This document shows positions 44,175 to 52,425 of a DNA stretch of 64,000 bases, in pieces. Both the position numbers and the translations under genes were made by a program. Origin of the DNA: Burkholderia lata (GTDB lineage: Bacteria > Pseudomonadota > Gammaproteobacteria > Burkholderiales > Burkholderiaceae); assembly GCF_902499335.1 (NCBI RefSeq), contig NZ_CABVQK010000020.1, forward strand, positions 62,001 through 126,000, read 5' to 3'. The notes under the pieces were generated by a model. The model was not told the origin of the DNA, searched no databases, and was given only the letters and a program-made list of their open reading frames with translations. The number at the start of each line of letters is the position of its first letter. Position 1 is the first letter of the stretch.

Positions 44175-44782
44175 GGCGAGTCGTTCCCGGCCGGTGTTGC
44201 GGCCGCGCGGCGGTATTCGAGCGCGACGCTCAGCGTGCCGCCGATCAGCACGGTCCATACGAGCGGCCAGTGCAGCACCGCAACCGACACGAAGGTGAGC
44301 GCCATCACCGCGAACGGCAGCGCGCGGCGCGGCAGCCGGCGCACGGCGGTGATCGCCATCGAGATCGACAGCCCGATCGCCGCGGCCGCGGCGCCGGCGA
44401 GCGCGACATGCGTGAGCGGAAAGCGCGTGAGGGTAGAGAAGCCGATGCCGAACAGCACGATCAGCACGGCCGGCGGCGCGATGATGCCGGTGAAGCCGGC
44501 CACGGCGCCGCGCCATCCGGCGAGCCGGTAGCCGATCCAGATCGCGAGGTTCTTCACGTTGACGCCCGGCAGCGCCTGCGACAGCGCGAGGCCGTTGAGG
44601 AACGCCTCCTCGTCGAGCCAGCGCCGCTCGTACACGAAGTCGCGCATCATCCGGCCGCTGAGCCCGCCGCCGAAGCTGGTCAGGCCGATCTGCGAGAACA
44701 CGATGAACAGCGCGAGCACGCCGGGCGGTGGTGCATCGCCAGCAGGCGGCGCAGGCGAGGTGGTGGCGGAGGGCGGCGGCAT
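44171..44782 (-). CDS. Chromate transporter, N-terminal half type (CHR family)
   Basis: 203 residues. FSQIGLTSFGGGLSGRMMRDFVYERRW and SQALPGVNVKNLAIWIGYRLAGW are the conserved CHR segments. The first 20 residues are a Pro/Ala-rich cytoplasmic tail. It pairs with the following gene as a two-gene short-chain CHR transporter in an operon. No chromate-resistance regulator (ChrB) is present nearby, so physiological substrate and induction are uncertain. Confidence 0.88.
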   Translation of the reverse strand: MPPPSATTSPAPPAGDAPPPGVLALFIVFSQIGLTSFGGGLSGRMMRDFVYERRWLDEEAFLNGLALSQALPGVNVKNLAIWIGYRLAGWRGAVAGFTGIIAPPAVLIVLFGIGFSTLTRFPLTHVALAGAAAAAIGLSISMAITAVRRLPRRALPFAVMALTFVSVAVLHWPLVWTVLIGGTLSVALEYRRAAATPAGNDSP

Positions 44783-44953
44783 CGGGCGGGCGGCGCGTGG
44801 CGGTTGGACGGTCGCTCATGTTAGCAAGCGGACCCTGTCAGCCCGCTGACATGGGCTCGGCGGCGACGCGATAAAAGCCCGCCGCCGAGTCGACGGGCGC
44901 GTTCAGGCGCATCCGGCAAACCGGCACACCCAGCAAACCCGCACACCCCGCAC

Positions 44954-45021
44954 ATCCGCAAATCCGCAAATCCGCAAATCCGCAAATCCGCAAATCCGCA
45001 AATCCGCAAATCCGCAAATCC
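44954..45021. repeat. 8-bp tandem repeat array (ATCCGCAA), 8.5 copies
   Basis: Eight perfect copies of ATCCGCAA and a half copy lie between the chromate-transporter gene and the 3' end of the deoR gene, preceded by degenerate copies such as GCACATCC (from about 44909). The unit is not a multiple of three and lies outside genes, so it is free to vary in number. It is the only clear minisatellite in the window. Confidence 0.97.
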
Positions 45022-45044
45022 CTCGCGGGCGTACCCCGTCGCCG

Positions 45045-45800
45045 CTACGCGCGCACGACCGTCACCCCAGCCGCCTCGATCGGCTTCGTCAGCGCGGCGT
45101 CGGTTTCCTTTTCGACCACCACGGTATGCGCCAGCGTGATTTCGCCGATCACGAATTGCGACGCCGCGCGCAGCTTCGACTGCGACGCGAGCACGACCGT
45201 CTCGGCCGCGCGTTCGGCCAGCGCGCGCTTGATCGCCGCTTCCTCGAAATCGCCGGTGCTGAGCCCCGCGACCGGATGCACGCCCGTGACGCCCATGAAG
45301 TACAGGTCCGCATGGATGCGTGCAATGCCCTCCATGGCCGCCGCGCCGACGGCGACGATCGAATGCTTGTAGAGCCGCCCGCCGATCAGGATCACGTCGA
45401 TCGACGGATGCGCCGCGAGCGCGACCGCGACACTCGGGCTGTGCGTGACGATCGTCGCGCGCAGGTCGGCCGGCAACTGGCTGACGAGTAGCGCCGAGGT
45501 CGTGCCGCCGTCGACGATCGCCACCTGCCCCGGCGCGATCATCTCCGCGGCCCGCCGCGCGATGCGCCGCTTTTCGGCCGTCTCGAGCGCCTCGCGCTGC
45601 GCGAACGGCGCAACGGCCGGCGACGCCGGCAGCGCGCCACCGTGCACGCGCTGCAGCAGGCCTTCGGCCGCAAGCTCGCGCAGGTCGCGGCGGACCGTGT
45701 CTTCGGACACGCCGAATTGCACGCTCAGCTCCACCGCCAGCACCTGGCCGTCGCGCGCGAGTGCGTCGAGGATCGCTTTCTTGCGTTGTGTCGTCAGCAT
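45045..45800 (-). CDS. DeoR-family transcriptional regulator
   Basis: 251 residues. The N-terminal helix-turn-helix is TQRKKAILDALARDGQVLAV to FGVSEDTVRRDLRELAAEG, followed by HGGALPAS and the sugar-phosphate-isomerase-like effector domain with VDGGTTSALLVSQLP. DeoR/GlpR-type proteins usually repress sugar or nucleoside genes and release on binding a phosphorylated ligand. It is divergent from nudK across about 80 bases that carry a repeated TTGCACGAAT, its likely operator. The ligand is unknown. Confidence 0.92.
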   Translation of the reverse strand: MLTTQRKKAILDALARDGQVLAVELSVQFGVSEDTVRRDLRELAAEGLLQRVHGGALPASPAVAPFAQREALETAEKRRIARRAAEMIAPGQVAIVDGGTTSALLVSQLPADLRATIVTHSPSVAVALAAHPSIDVILIGGRLYKHSIVAVGAAAMEGIARIHADLYFMGVTGVHPVAGLSTGDFEEAAIKRALAERAAETVVLASQSKLRAASQFVIGEITLAHTVVVEKETDAALTKPIEAAGVTVVRA

Positions 45801-45804
45801 CTGA

Positions 45805-45842
45805 TTTGCACGAATTTTCTTGAAATTGCACGAATATGCACG
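45805..45842. promoter_or_regulatory. Operator-like repeats between deoR and nudK
   Basis: TTGCACGAAT occurs at 45806-45815 and again at 45826-45835, exactly 20 bases (two helical turns) apart, and a third TGCACG follows at 45837-45842. They begin five bases from the DeoR start codon and about 40 bases from the NudK start. Direct repeats of this spacing are typical binding sites for DeoR-type repressors, so they probably serve both genes. Confidence 0.7.
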
Positions 45843-45881
45843 TTACCATGGGCGCCGTCTTTTGTCGAACCGGAGGCTGGA

Positions 45882-46481
45882 ATGGCTGCAACGCGGGACC
45901 GTGTCCGCATCGTCGATACGACGGTGCTGTCCGATGACTGGTATGTGCTGAAGAAGGTGACGTTCGATTTCCTGCGCCGCGACGGAACGTGGCAGCGCCT
46001 GAGCCGCGAGACCTACGATCGCGGCAACGGCGCGACGATCCTGCTGCGCAACGCCGAGACGGGCGACGTGCTGCTGACGCGGCAGTTCCGGATGCCGGCA
46101 TTCGTCAGCGGGCACGACGGCATGCTGCTCGAGGCCGCCGCCGGCCTGCTCGACGACGCGACACCCGAAGCGCGCATCCGCGCGGAAGCCGAGGAGGAAA
46201 CCGGCTTTCGCGTGCGCGACGTGCGCAAGGTGTTCGAGGCGTTCATGAGCCCGGGCTCGGTGACGGAGAAGCTGCATTTCTTCGTCGGCGAATACGATGC
46301 GTCGCTGCGCACCGGCGACGGCGGCGGCGTCGCGGAAGAGGGCGAGGATCTCGAGGTCGTCGAGATGCCGCTGCAGGCTGCGCTGGACGCGGTCGAGCGC
46401 GGCGAGATCGTCGATGCGAAGACGATCATGCTGCTCCAGTACGTCGCGCTGCGGGAAACCGCCGGCGCGCGCCTGGCATGA
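45882..46481 (+). CDS. nudK: NudK-like GDP-sugar (Nudix) pyrophosphatase
   Basis: 199 residues from the ATG at 45882 with CGGAGG upstream. The Nudix box is GLLDDATPEARIRAEAEEET followed by GF, and the N-terminal DTTVLSDDWYVLKKVTFDF plus VLLTRQFRMPAFVSG match E. coli NudK, a GDP-mannose hydrolase. It cleaves GDP-mannose or similar sugar nucleotides to GMP and sugar phosphate. It is divergent from a DeoR-type regulator and overlaps the DUF4406 gene by four bases, so those two are coupled. Confidence 0.85.
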   Translation: MAATRDRVRIVDTTVLSDDWYVLKKVTFDFLRRDGTWQRLSRETYDRGNGATILLRNAETGDVLLTRQFRMPAFVSGHDGMLLEAAAGLLDDATPEARIRAEAEEETGFRVRDVRKVFEAFMSPGSVTEKLHFFVGEYDASLRTGDGGGVAEEGEDLEVVEMPLQAALDAVERGEIVDAKTIMLLQYVALRETAGARLA

Positions 46482-46858
46482 CGCCGCTGCTCGTGCTGGT
46501 CGCCGGCCCCTATCGCAGCGGCACGGATGGCGACCCCGCGCGCATCGCCGCGAACCTGGGCCGGCTGGAGGAGGCTGCGCTCGCCGTGTATCGCCGCGGG
46601 CACATGCCGATGATCGGCGAGTGGGTGTCGCTGCCGCTCGCCGTCGCGGCCGGGTCGCGACAGGTCGGCGACGCGATCAGCGAGGCGTTCCTGTATCCGG
46701 CCGCGCACCGGCTGCTGCGCCGCTGCGATGCGGTGCTGCGTATCGATGGCGCGTCGCGTGGGGCGGACATGGACGTCGGTCTTGCAAGGCAGCTCGGCAA
46801 GCCGGTCTATTTCGCGGCCGAAGAAATTCCGGTCGCGCAGGACGATTCGGATAGCTGA
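46478..46858 (+). CDS. DUF4406-like protein (nucleoside 2-deoxyribosyltransferase-like fold)
   Basis: 126 residues. The N-terminus LLVLVAGPYRSGTDG and the C-terminal DAVLRIDGASRGADMDVGLARQLGKPVYF segment match the DUF4406 family, related by fold to nucleoside 2-deoxyribosyltransferases (G-P-Y-x-S plus S-x-G-A-D motif). Its ATG overlaps the nudK stop (ATGA), indicating joint translation. A nucleotide- or nucleoside-linked role beside a Nudix hydrolase is plausible but unproven. Confidence 0.8.
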   Translation: MTPLLVLVAGPYRSGTDGDPARIAANLGRLEEAALAVYRRGHMPMIGEWVSLPLAVAAGSRQVGDAISEAFLYPAAHRLLRRCDAVLRIDGASRGADMDVGLARQLGKPVYFAAEEIPVAQDDSDS

Positions 46859-47042
46859 GCAGGCGGGGAGGCGTCTGGCCACGGCCGCACCGGCGGCTCC
46901 CCGCATCGCTAGGCCGCCTGCATTGCCCGCGGCTGTGCAAGCATCACGTCATGCCGTTGCATCGCGCATGCCGCGCTGCGCGCCAACCGGCGTATGATCG
47001 CGACGCCACCCGCGCACCGCTCGACGCTACCGCCGCCTCATC

Positions 47043-47915
47043 ATGTCGTTTTCCGATTCCGCTGACTCCACAGCTGCTGCCGCCGCTGCGCAACTACCCG
47101 CCGATCTTGTCGCCTCCGCCGTTGCTGCGCTCGCGCGCGCCGACGCATTGCTCGTGACGGCCGGCGCCGGTATCGGCGTCGATTCCGGGCTGCCCGATTT
47201 TCGCGGCACGGACGGGTTCTGGCGCGCGTATCCGGCGCTGCGCCATGAGCGTTTCGAATTCCACGAGATCGCATCGCCGCACGCGTTCCGAGCGCGCTCG
47301 CCTCTCGCGTGGGGCTTCTACGGGCACCGTCTCGCGCTCTACCGAGCGACGGTGCCGCATGCGGGCTTCGCGATCCTGCGCCGCTGGATCGACGCGATGC
47401 CGAACGGCGGCTTCGTGCTGACGAGCAACGTCGACGGCCAGTTCCAGAAAGCCGGCTTCGATCCGGCGCGGATCGTCGAGATCCACGGTTCGATCCATGT
47501 GATGCAGTGCCTGCGCCCCTGTTCGGACGATACGTGGGATGCGGCGCCGTTCGTGCCGGACGTCGACGAAGCCACCTGCCGCCTCGTCGGCGACATGCCG
47601 CGCTGCCCGCACTGCGGTGGCCTCGCGCGGCCGAACATCCTGATGTTCGGCGACACCGGCTGGCTCGGTGCGCGCTACGACGCGCAGGAGCGCGCGCTGG
47701 AAGACTGGATCGCGCAAGCCGGGCGGGTCGCCGTGGTCGAGATCGGCGCCGGCACCGCGATTCCGACCGTGCGCCTGCTGAGCGAACGGCTCGGCGCCGA
47801 CGTGATCCGCATCAACGCACGCGAAGCGCATGCGCGCCGTGCGGACGTGATCGGCTTGAAGGGCGGCGCGCTCGCGACACTGAGTGCGCTCGATCTCGCC
47901 TGGCACGGCGACTAA
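47043..47915 (+). CDS. Sir2-family NAD-dependent deacylase
   Basis: 290 residues. The NAD-binding motif is TAGAGIGVDSGLPDFRGTDG, the TSNVDGQFQKAGF segment corresponds to T-Q-N-x-D, and the catalytic His is in IVEIHGSIHVMQC. Four Cys for zinc (CLRPC and CPHCGG) follow. The order and the insert after the first Cys pair fit the bacterial Sir2-like group rather than CobB, so activity could be deacetylation or NAD hydrolysis. No signal peptide. The N-terminal 15 residues are Ala/Ser-rich and may be a non-conserved extension. Confidence 0.87.
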   Translation: MSFSDSADSTAAAAAAQLPADLVASAVAALARADALLVTAGAGIGVDSGLPDFRGTDGFWRAYPALRHERFEFHEIASPHAFRARSPLAWGFYGHRLALYRATVPHAGFAILRRWIDAMPNGGFVLTSNVDGQFQKAGFDPARIVEIHGSIHVMQCLRPCSDDTWDAAPFVPDVDEATCRLVGDMPRCPHCGGLARPNILMFGDTGWLGARYDAQERALEDWIAQAGRVAVVEIGAGTAIPTVRLLSERLGADVIRINAREAHARRADVIGLKGGALATLSALDLAWHGD

Positions 47916-47952
47916 GCACCGCGCCACTGGCCGACCGGCGACGACCGCGCAG

Positions 47953-49164
47953 TTACGGTTGCGCGACGAGCGCCTGCACGAGCGCCGGCGCGATGGGTGA
48001 ACCGAGGCCGGTCACGTAGTCGTAGCTGCCCGCTGCGCTGCAGATGCTGCCGCAACTGCCGTTGGACCCGGTCGTCACGTCGTGAAAGTTGCTGCCGTAC
48101 GCGTTTTTGCCGACCGTATAAAGCGCGTCGTAGGTACCGTTCAACGATTTCTTGCCGGCCGCCGTGCGCAGCGAATTGGCGATCGCGACGAGCGCCGACC
48201 ATTGCGGCGCGCCTGCGCTCGTACCGCCGACCTCGAACCAGCCGGCCTGCCCCTGATAGGTGACCGAGTCGTACACGGCGAAGCCGCTGGACGGATTCGC
48301 GTCGTAGCTGACGTCGGGCACGCCGCGCTTGCCGGCCACCGGAATCGGCCACGCGGTCTGGCCGGCCGGCTCGGCCTCGGTCGTGCTCACGCCGCCGCCG
48401 CTGCCGCTCCATGCGGCTTCGCCGACATAGTTGCCGGCAGCATCGGACGACAGCGTCGTGCCGCCGACCGACATCACGTAGGGCGATGCCGCCGGGTACT
48501 CGGTCCCGGTGCCGCTGTCGCCGGACGACGCGACGAACGTGACACCCGCGACGTTGAAGTGGCTGTCGAAGCCGGCCTCGCTGCTGAATTCGTTGCCGCC
48601 GAAACTCATCGACACGACCGACGCGCCGCGCTTCACCGCGACGTCGACTGCGGCCAGCAGGTCGCTGAAGCTGGCAGATGCGGCCTCGACGAGCACGATT
48701 TTCGCCTTCGGCGCGATCGCATGCACCCATTCGACGTCGAGCGATATCTCGAGCGACCAGCCCGAATCCGCCTTGGGCCGCGTACCGTGTGCGTATACCT
48801 TGGTGAAACAGCCGTTCGACGACGTGCAGGCCGGCAGCGAGAACGCGTTGCTGAACACGCCGAGATCGGACTCGATCTTCGGGTCGTCGTATGCGTCGAC
48901 GATCGCGACGGTCATCCCGTCGCCCTGGTTGGCGATCGCGTCGAAGCCGTAGGCATGCCGGGTGAGTGCCGGCGTGAGGCCGGCGATCGCGGCCGTGCTC
49001 GCACGCGGCTTCGTGTGGAACGGCGGGCGTGCGAAACCTTTCGGTGCACGATTGCCCTCGACGTAGGACGGTGGCCCGTTGCCGTCGGCGAGTGCGACGC
49101 CCGATGCGAGCAGCGACGCGCACAGCGCCGGAATCAACATGGATGACAGGCGGATATTGTTCAT
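47953..49164 (-). CDS. S53-family serine-carboxyl peptidase (sedolisin) with minimal pro-region
   Basis: 403 residues from the ATG at 49164, preceded by GGAG; an ATG five codons earlier is also possible. A signal peptide (residues 1-26) ends at VALA-DGNG. The catalytic residues are intact: Glu139 and Asp143 in GWSLEISLDVEW, the oxyanion Asp216 in ASSGDSG and Ser316 in VGGTSAGAP. The C-terminal calcium-site region ends YDYVTGLGSP. Classical sedolisins have a pro-domain of roughly 170-190 residues; here only about 37 residues separate the signal peptide from the catalytic domain. It would be secreted and active at acidic pH. Confidence 0.9.
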   Translation of the reverse strand: MNNIRLSSMLIPALCASLLASGVALADGNGPPSYVEGNRAPKGFARPPFHTKPRASTAAIAGLTPALTRHAYGFDAIANQGDGMTVAIVDAYDDPKIESDLGVFSNAFSLPACTSSNGCFTKVYAHGTRPKADSGWSLEISLDVEWVHAIAPKAKIVLVEAASASFSDLLAAVDVAVKRGASVVSMSFGGNEFSSEAGFDSHFNVAGVTFVASSGDSGTGTEYPAASPYVMSVGGTTLSSDAAGNYVGEAAWSGSGGGVSTTEAEPAGQTAWPIPVAGKRGVPDVSYDANPSSGFAVYDSVTYQGQAGWFEVGGTSAGAPQWSALVAIANSLRTAAGKKSLNGTYDALYTVGKNAYGSNFHDVTTGSNGSCGSICSAAGSYDYVTGLGSPIAPALVQALVAQP

Positions 49165-49570
49165 TTTTCGAGTCTCCATGTCGATGGAGTGGATTGGCGA
49201 AATAATTCTACGAAATCAACTGAGTCAATTGCACGGAATATCGGCCGGCTGCGGGAATGTCTGATAAGGGAAAGTACGTGGAGCACGCCTTTCTTAAGGG
49301 TTAGTCCGCGCCGGATCGAATCGCTTTATCGATTTTTGAAAAGCCGATAAATATTCGGTCGATTCAAAATGGATTCGTAATGTCAGATGTAATTGTTTGG
49401 AAAATATCGACGTGCGGTGCACGCATGGAAATAATGAAACGCATCGCGCTATGGCGACACGATCCGGCGCTCGCGGGCCCGGCGCGCCGGCATTGCCGGC
49501 GTGGCGCGATTCCGCATACAGTTCAGCGTAGGCCGCGTCCGCTACGCGGCGGCGCCAGTGAGGAGTGCCC
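49165..49570. other. AT-richer intergenic region between the peptidase and crcB
   Basis: About 400 bases without a credible gene. The part from 49200 to 49440 is clearly richer in A and T than the neighbourhood and probably holds the peptidase promoter. No fluoride riboswitch was recognised before crcB. The crcB ribosome binding site AGGAG is at 49561-49565. Confidence 0.5.
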
Positions 49571-49957
49571 TTGTTCTATTCGATCGTCGCGATCTTCGTC
49601 GGCGCCGGGCTCGGCGCGTTGCTGCGCTGGTTCCTGAGTCTCGCGCTCAACGAATTCTTTCCCGCCGTGCCGCTCGGCACGCTCGCCGCGAACCTGATCG
49701 GCGGCTACGTGATCGGTATCGCCGTCGTCGTGTTCACGACCCGCGTCGGGTTGCCGCCCGAGTGGCGGCTGTTCGTGATCACGGGCTTTCTCGGCGGCCT
49801 CACGACGTTCTCGACCTATTCGGTCGAAGTGATGACGCATGCGGTGCAGGGCGAATTCGGATGGGCGTTTGCGGTGGCTGCCCTACACTTGACTGGATCG
49901 TTCGCGCTGACGGCGCTCGGCATGTGGACCGCGCGCGTATGGCTCGCGGCGGCCTGA
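49571..49957 (+). CDS. crcB: Fluoride channel CrcB/Fluc
   Basis: 128 residues from the TTG at 49571 (FYSIVAIFVGAGLGALLRW), chosen because AGGAG lies five bases upstream; a GTG at 49565 overlaps that site. Four helices, GTLAANLIGGYVIG and TGFLGGLTTFSTYSVEV are the Fluc hallmarks, including the Phe-containing G-x-T-T-F-S-T segment that lines the pore. It exports fluoride as a dual-topology dimer. The DUF190 gene follows by 24 bases, a common pairing. Confidence 0.95.
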   Translation: MFYSIVAIFVGAGLGALLRWFLSLALNEFFPAVPLGTLAANLIGGYVIGIAVVVFTTRVGLPPEWRLFVITGFLGGLTTFSTYSVEVMTHAVQGEFGWAFAVAALHLTGSFALTALGMWTARVWLAAA

Positions 49958-49980
49958 GCGTGCCGCCATCGGAGGGTGCG

Positions 49981-50331
49981 ATGGACAAGATCTTCCTGCG
50001 CTTCTATGTGCACGAGAAGCACCGGCTGCACTGGAAACCGTTGTGGGAATGGCTGCTGGAGGAGGCGAACCGGATGGGCGTCGCGGGCGGTTCCGCGTTT
50101 CGCGCGATGGCCGGGTTCGGCCAGCATCGCGTGCTGCACGAGGACCGCTTCTTCGAACTGCAGGGATCGCTCGCGATCGAGATCGAATTCATCGTCACCG
50201 AGGACGAGGCGCAGCGCTTGCTCGACCGGCTGTCGCACGAGAAGGTGCGCGTGTGCTACGCGATGATGCCGGCGCGCTTCGGCGTGATCGACACGCTTGA
50301 CGCACCGCCGGCGCAGGGGCCGGCGGCGTAG
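49981..50331 (+). CDS. DUF190 protein
   Basis: 116 residues. KIFLRFYVHEKHRLHWKPLWEWLLEEAN and GFGQHRVLHEDRFFELQGSLAIEIEF are the DUF190 landmarks; the family has a PII-like ferredoxin fold. It is often encoded beside crcB and may regulate it or another membrane protein through a bound nucleotide (inference from fold). It is convergent with the YggT gene, nine bases away. Confidence 0.88.
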   Translation: MDKIFLRFYVHEKHRLHWKPLWEWLLEEANRMGVAGGSAFRAMAGFGQHRVLHEDRFFELQGSLAIEIEFIVTEDEAQRLLDRLSHEKVRVCYAMMPARFGVIDTLDAPPAQGPAA

Positions 50332-50340
50332 GGTACGGCG

Positions 50341-50904
50341 TCAGATACCGAACATCGTCAGCGACACGGCGGCGCGCGTGACGATCATCAGCAGCACCTG
50401 CACGATCACGAACAGCAGGATCGGCGACAGGTCGATGCCGCCGAGATTCGGGATGACGCGGCGCAGCGGGTTCAGGAACGGCGCGGTGAGCTGGAAGAGG
50501 ATCGGCATCGCTGGCGAACGCGGGTTGAGCCACGACAGCAGCGCCATCAGGATCGTCATCCAGATCACGAGATTGAGCGCCCACTTCACGACGGTGAGCA
50601 GCGCGACCACGACGAGCGTCGCGATTACCGACGCCGGGTCGAAGCCGGCCATCACGACCATCAGCACGACGTAGACAAGCGCGGTGAGCAGCGCGGCGAC
50701 GACGCTGGCCCAGTCGATGCCGCGCACGCCCGCGATCACGCGGCGCAGCGGCAGTACGAGCCAGTTGGTCGCCTGCAGCACGGCCTGCGTGACGGGGTTG
50801 TACGGTGGCACGCGGACGGCCTGCATCCAGACGCGCAGGATCAGCGCGGCGCCGAACAGCGTGAAGACGGTATTGAGCAGAAAACGGGCGATCTCGCCGA
50901 ACAT
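50341..50904 (-). CDS. YggT-family integral membrane protein
   Basis: 187 residues from the ATG at 50904 (MFGEIARFLLNTVFTLFG), preceded by AAGGA. Two YGGT repeats are seen, each with LRVWMQAVRVPPYNPVTQAVLQATN-type or LLSWLNPRSPAMPILFQLTAPFLNPLRRVIP-type sequence. The family is linked to osmotic or potassium tolerance, and in some bacteria to cell division site membranes. The exact role is unknown. It lies about 75 bases after the start of the DUF2520 gene's 3' end, on the same strand, and may be cotranscribed. Confidence 0.9.
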   Translation of the reverse strand: MFGEIARFLLNTVFTLFGAALILRVWMQAVRVPPYNPVTQAVLQATNWLVLPLRRVIAGVRGIDWASVVAALLTALVYVVLMVVMAGFDPASVIATLVVVALLTVVKWALNLVIWMTILMALLSWLNPRSPAMPILFQLTAPFLNPLRRVIPNLGGIDLSPILLFVIVQVLLMIVTRAAVSLTMFGI

Positions 50905-50979
50905 CGTTGGCATCCTTTTTATACAGTCAGTAGCGTGCGGCCGCCAACGCCGGTTGGCGGCGCATCGGCCGACACCTTA

Positions 50980-51909
50980 TCACGCCTCGTCTCGCGACGG
51001 GGAGGGGTGCGCGGCGGTGCGCGCGAGCGACGTTTCGACGGCTTCGGCGAGCGCCGGCAGCGATGCCGGCGGTGTGGCGCGCTGCGCCGCGAGCGCGACC
51101 GCGCGGCGGGTCAGCAGCGCATACAGCGTCGCGTGATCGCCGCCGCGCGTTTCAAGCAGTGCCAACTGGCGTTCGACGATGCCCGTATCGCCGCGCGACA
51201 CCGGGCCGGAGAGCGCATTCGCGAGCCCCTTGTCGCGCGCGGTCTCGATCGTGCCGGCCAGCATCGGCAGCAGCGCGCGCAGCGCGGCTTCCTCGTCGAA
51301 ACCGAGGCCGCGCCACAGCTCGACCGCTTCCGCCAGCCCGCACAGCGCGAAGCTCGCCGCGTAGTGCGCGGCCGCGTGATAGAGCATCCGGCCGCCGGCC
51401 GGAATCGACAGCGGATGGCAGCCGAGTGCGGCAGCAAGTCGCATCAGCGTCGCATGCAACGCGCCGTCGGCTTCGATCGTGACCGAGCAGCCGTCGATGC
51501 GGGCGAGGTCGGCGTCGGTGCCGCCGAACAGGTAGAGCGGATGGAAGCCGCCGGTAGCTGCGCCTTGCTCCTTCGCCGGATCGAGCAGTGCGACCGCCGA
51601 CGCGCCGCTGCAGTGAACGACGGCCTGCTGCGTCGCGCGCGAAGCATCGAAGTGCAGCGCCGCGGCGGTCGATGCGAGATGGTCGTCGGGCACCGTCAGG
51701 AAGATCAGGTCGGCGGCGTCGGCGACCTGCTGCGGCGAGTCGACCGCCTGGCAGCCGTCGATGCGCGCGGCCAGCGCCGCGGCCGATGCGGGCGTGCGGC
51801 TCGCGATCGCGACGACCGGGAAGCCGGCCTGCGCGAAGCGCTGCGCGACGCAGCGCGCGAGACGGCCGGCGCCGATGAAGCCGAGGCGGGGTGTGTCGGG
51901 GAGGGACAT
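50980..51909 (-). CDS. Rossmann-fold/DUF2520 protein
   Basis: 309 residues from the ATG at 51909 (MSLPDTPRLGFIGAGRLARCVAQ). The N-terminal NAD(P)-binding motif GFIGAGRLARCVAQRFAQAG is followed by the DUF2520 helical domain (MLYHAAAHYAASFALCGLAEAVELW). The architecture resembles pyrroline-5-carboxylate reductase and 3-hydroxyisobutyrate dehydrogenase, but the activity of this family is not established. It is upstream of the YggT gene on the same strand, a pairing also known from other proteobacteria. Confidence 0.85.
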   Translation of the reverse strand: MSLPDTPRLGFIGAGRLARCVAQRFAQAGFPVVAIASRTPASAAALAARIDGCQAVDSPQQVADAADLIFLTVPDDHLASTAAALHFDASRATQQAVVHCSGASAVALLDPAKEQGAATGGFHPLYLFGGTDADLARIDGCSVTIEADGALHATLMRLAAALGCHPLSIPAGGRMLYHAAAHYAASFALCGLAEAVELWRGLGFDEEAALRALLPMLAGTIETARDKGLANALSGPVSRGDTGIVERQLALLETRGGDHATLYALLTRRAVALAAQRATPPASLPALAEAVETSLARTAAHPSPSRDEA

Positions 51910-52425
51910 GGCAGCGGGCGTAAGCGAAAACGAAGCAACCGCCAGTATCGCAGGAATGACGGCGGGGCCGCGAAAGGGCCATTTCCATGCAGGCAAGTGC
52001 CTGGCTGACCGGTATGCGGCGCGGTATCGAGCGTGTATCGACGCCTGGCGTCACGGTCGATTCACGATCCTGGAATCCGACCCCGAAACATATCGCACCC
52101 GTATCCGGATTGAAATGTCGGCATCTTGTCTCAAATTTGTAATCGTTCATTACGGTTGCGTGCCCGCTGCGCGCGCCGTATCCGGTAAGACTGACCGGCC
52201 AGGATGTTGCGACCCGACTCGTCGGACGGAATCGCGCGGCCCGCAAGGGTCGCCGCAGGCGCTGCAAGCCACGCCGCACGGCGGCGCCGGCCGCGTGCAA
52301 TTGCAATTTGCAACAAATGCACGACACGTGAGGGGCGGGTTTTCGCTACATTGCTTCCATGCGACGTGCATGCCCGCCGTTGCCGACAGGGGCGCATAAA
52401 ATACCGCTCCAGCAGGAGAATCGAA
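51910..52425. other. Intergenic region with TTGCAA repeats
   Basis: 516 bases without a credible gene. Between 52295 and 52322 lies GTGCAA, TTGCAA, T, TTGCAA, CAA, ATGCAC, an AT-rich operator-like patch. A TAAAAT at 52397-52402 could be a -10 element for the secreted protein gene. The AGGAG at 52414-52418 is its ribosome binding site. Confidence 0.5.

Noticed and set aside
44909..45021. Repeat array considered as a CRISPR
   Set aside because: The unit is 8 bases with no spacers between copies and no cas genes nearby; it is a simple tandem repeat.
49380..49570. Possible fluoride riboswitch before crcB
   Set aside because: I could not find the conserved GGNGAUGG start and the matching later core; only AT-rich or plain GC-rich sequence is present.
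49380..49637. Open frame of 85 codons overlapping the crcB start
   Set aside because: It runs out of frame into crcB, has no recognisable motif and its start has no ribosome binding site.
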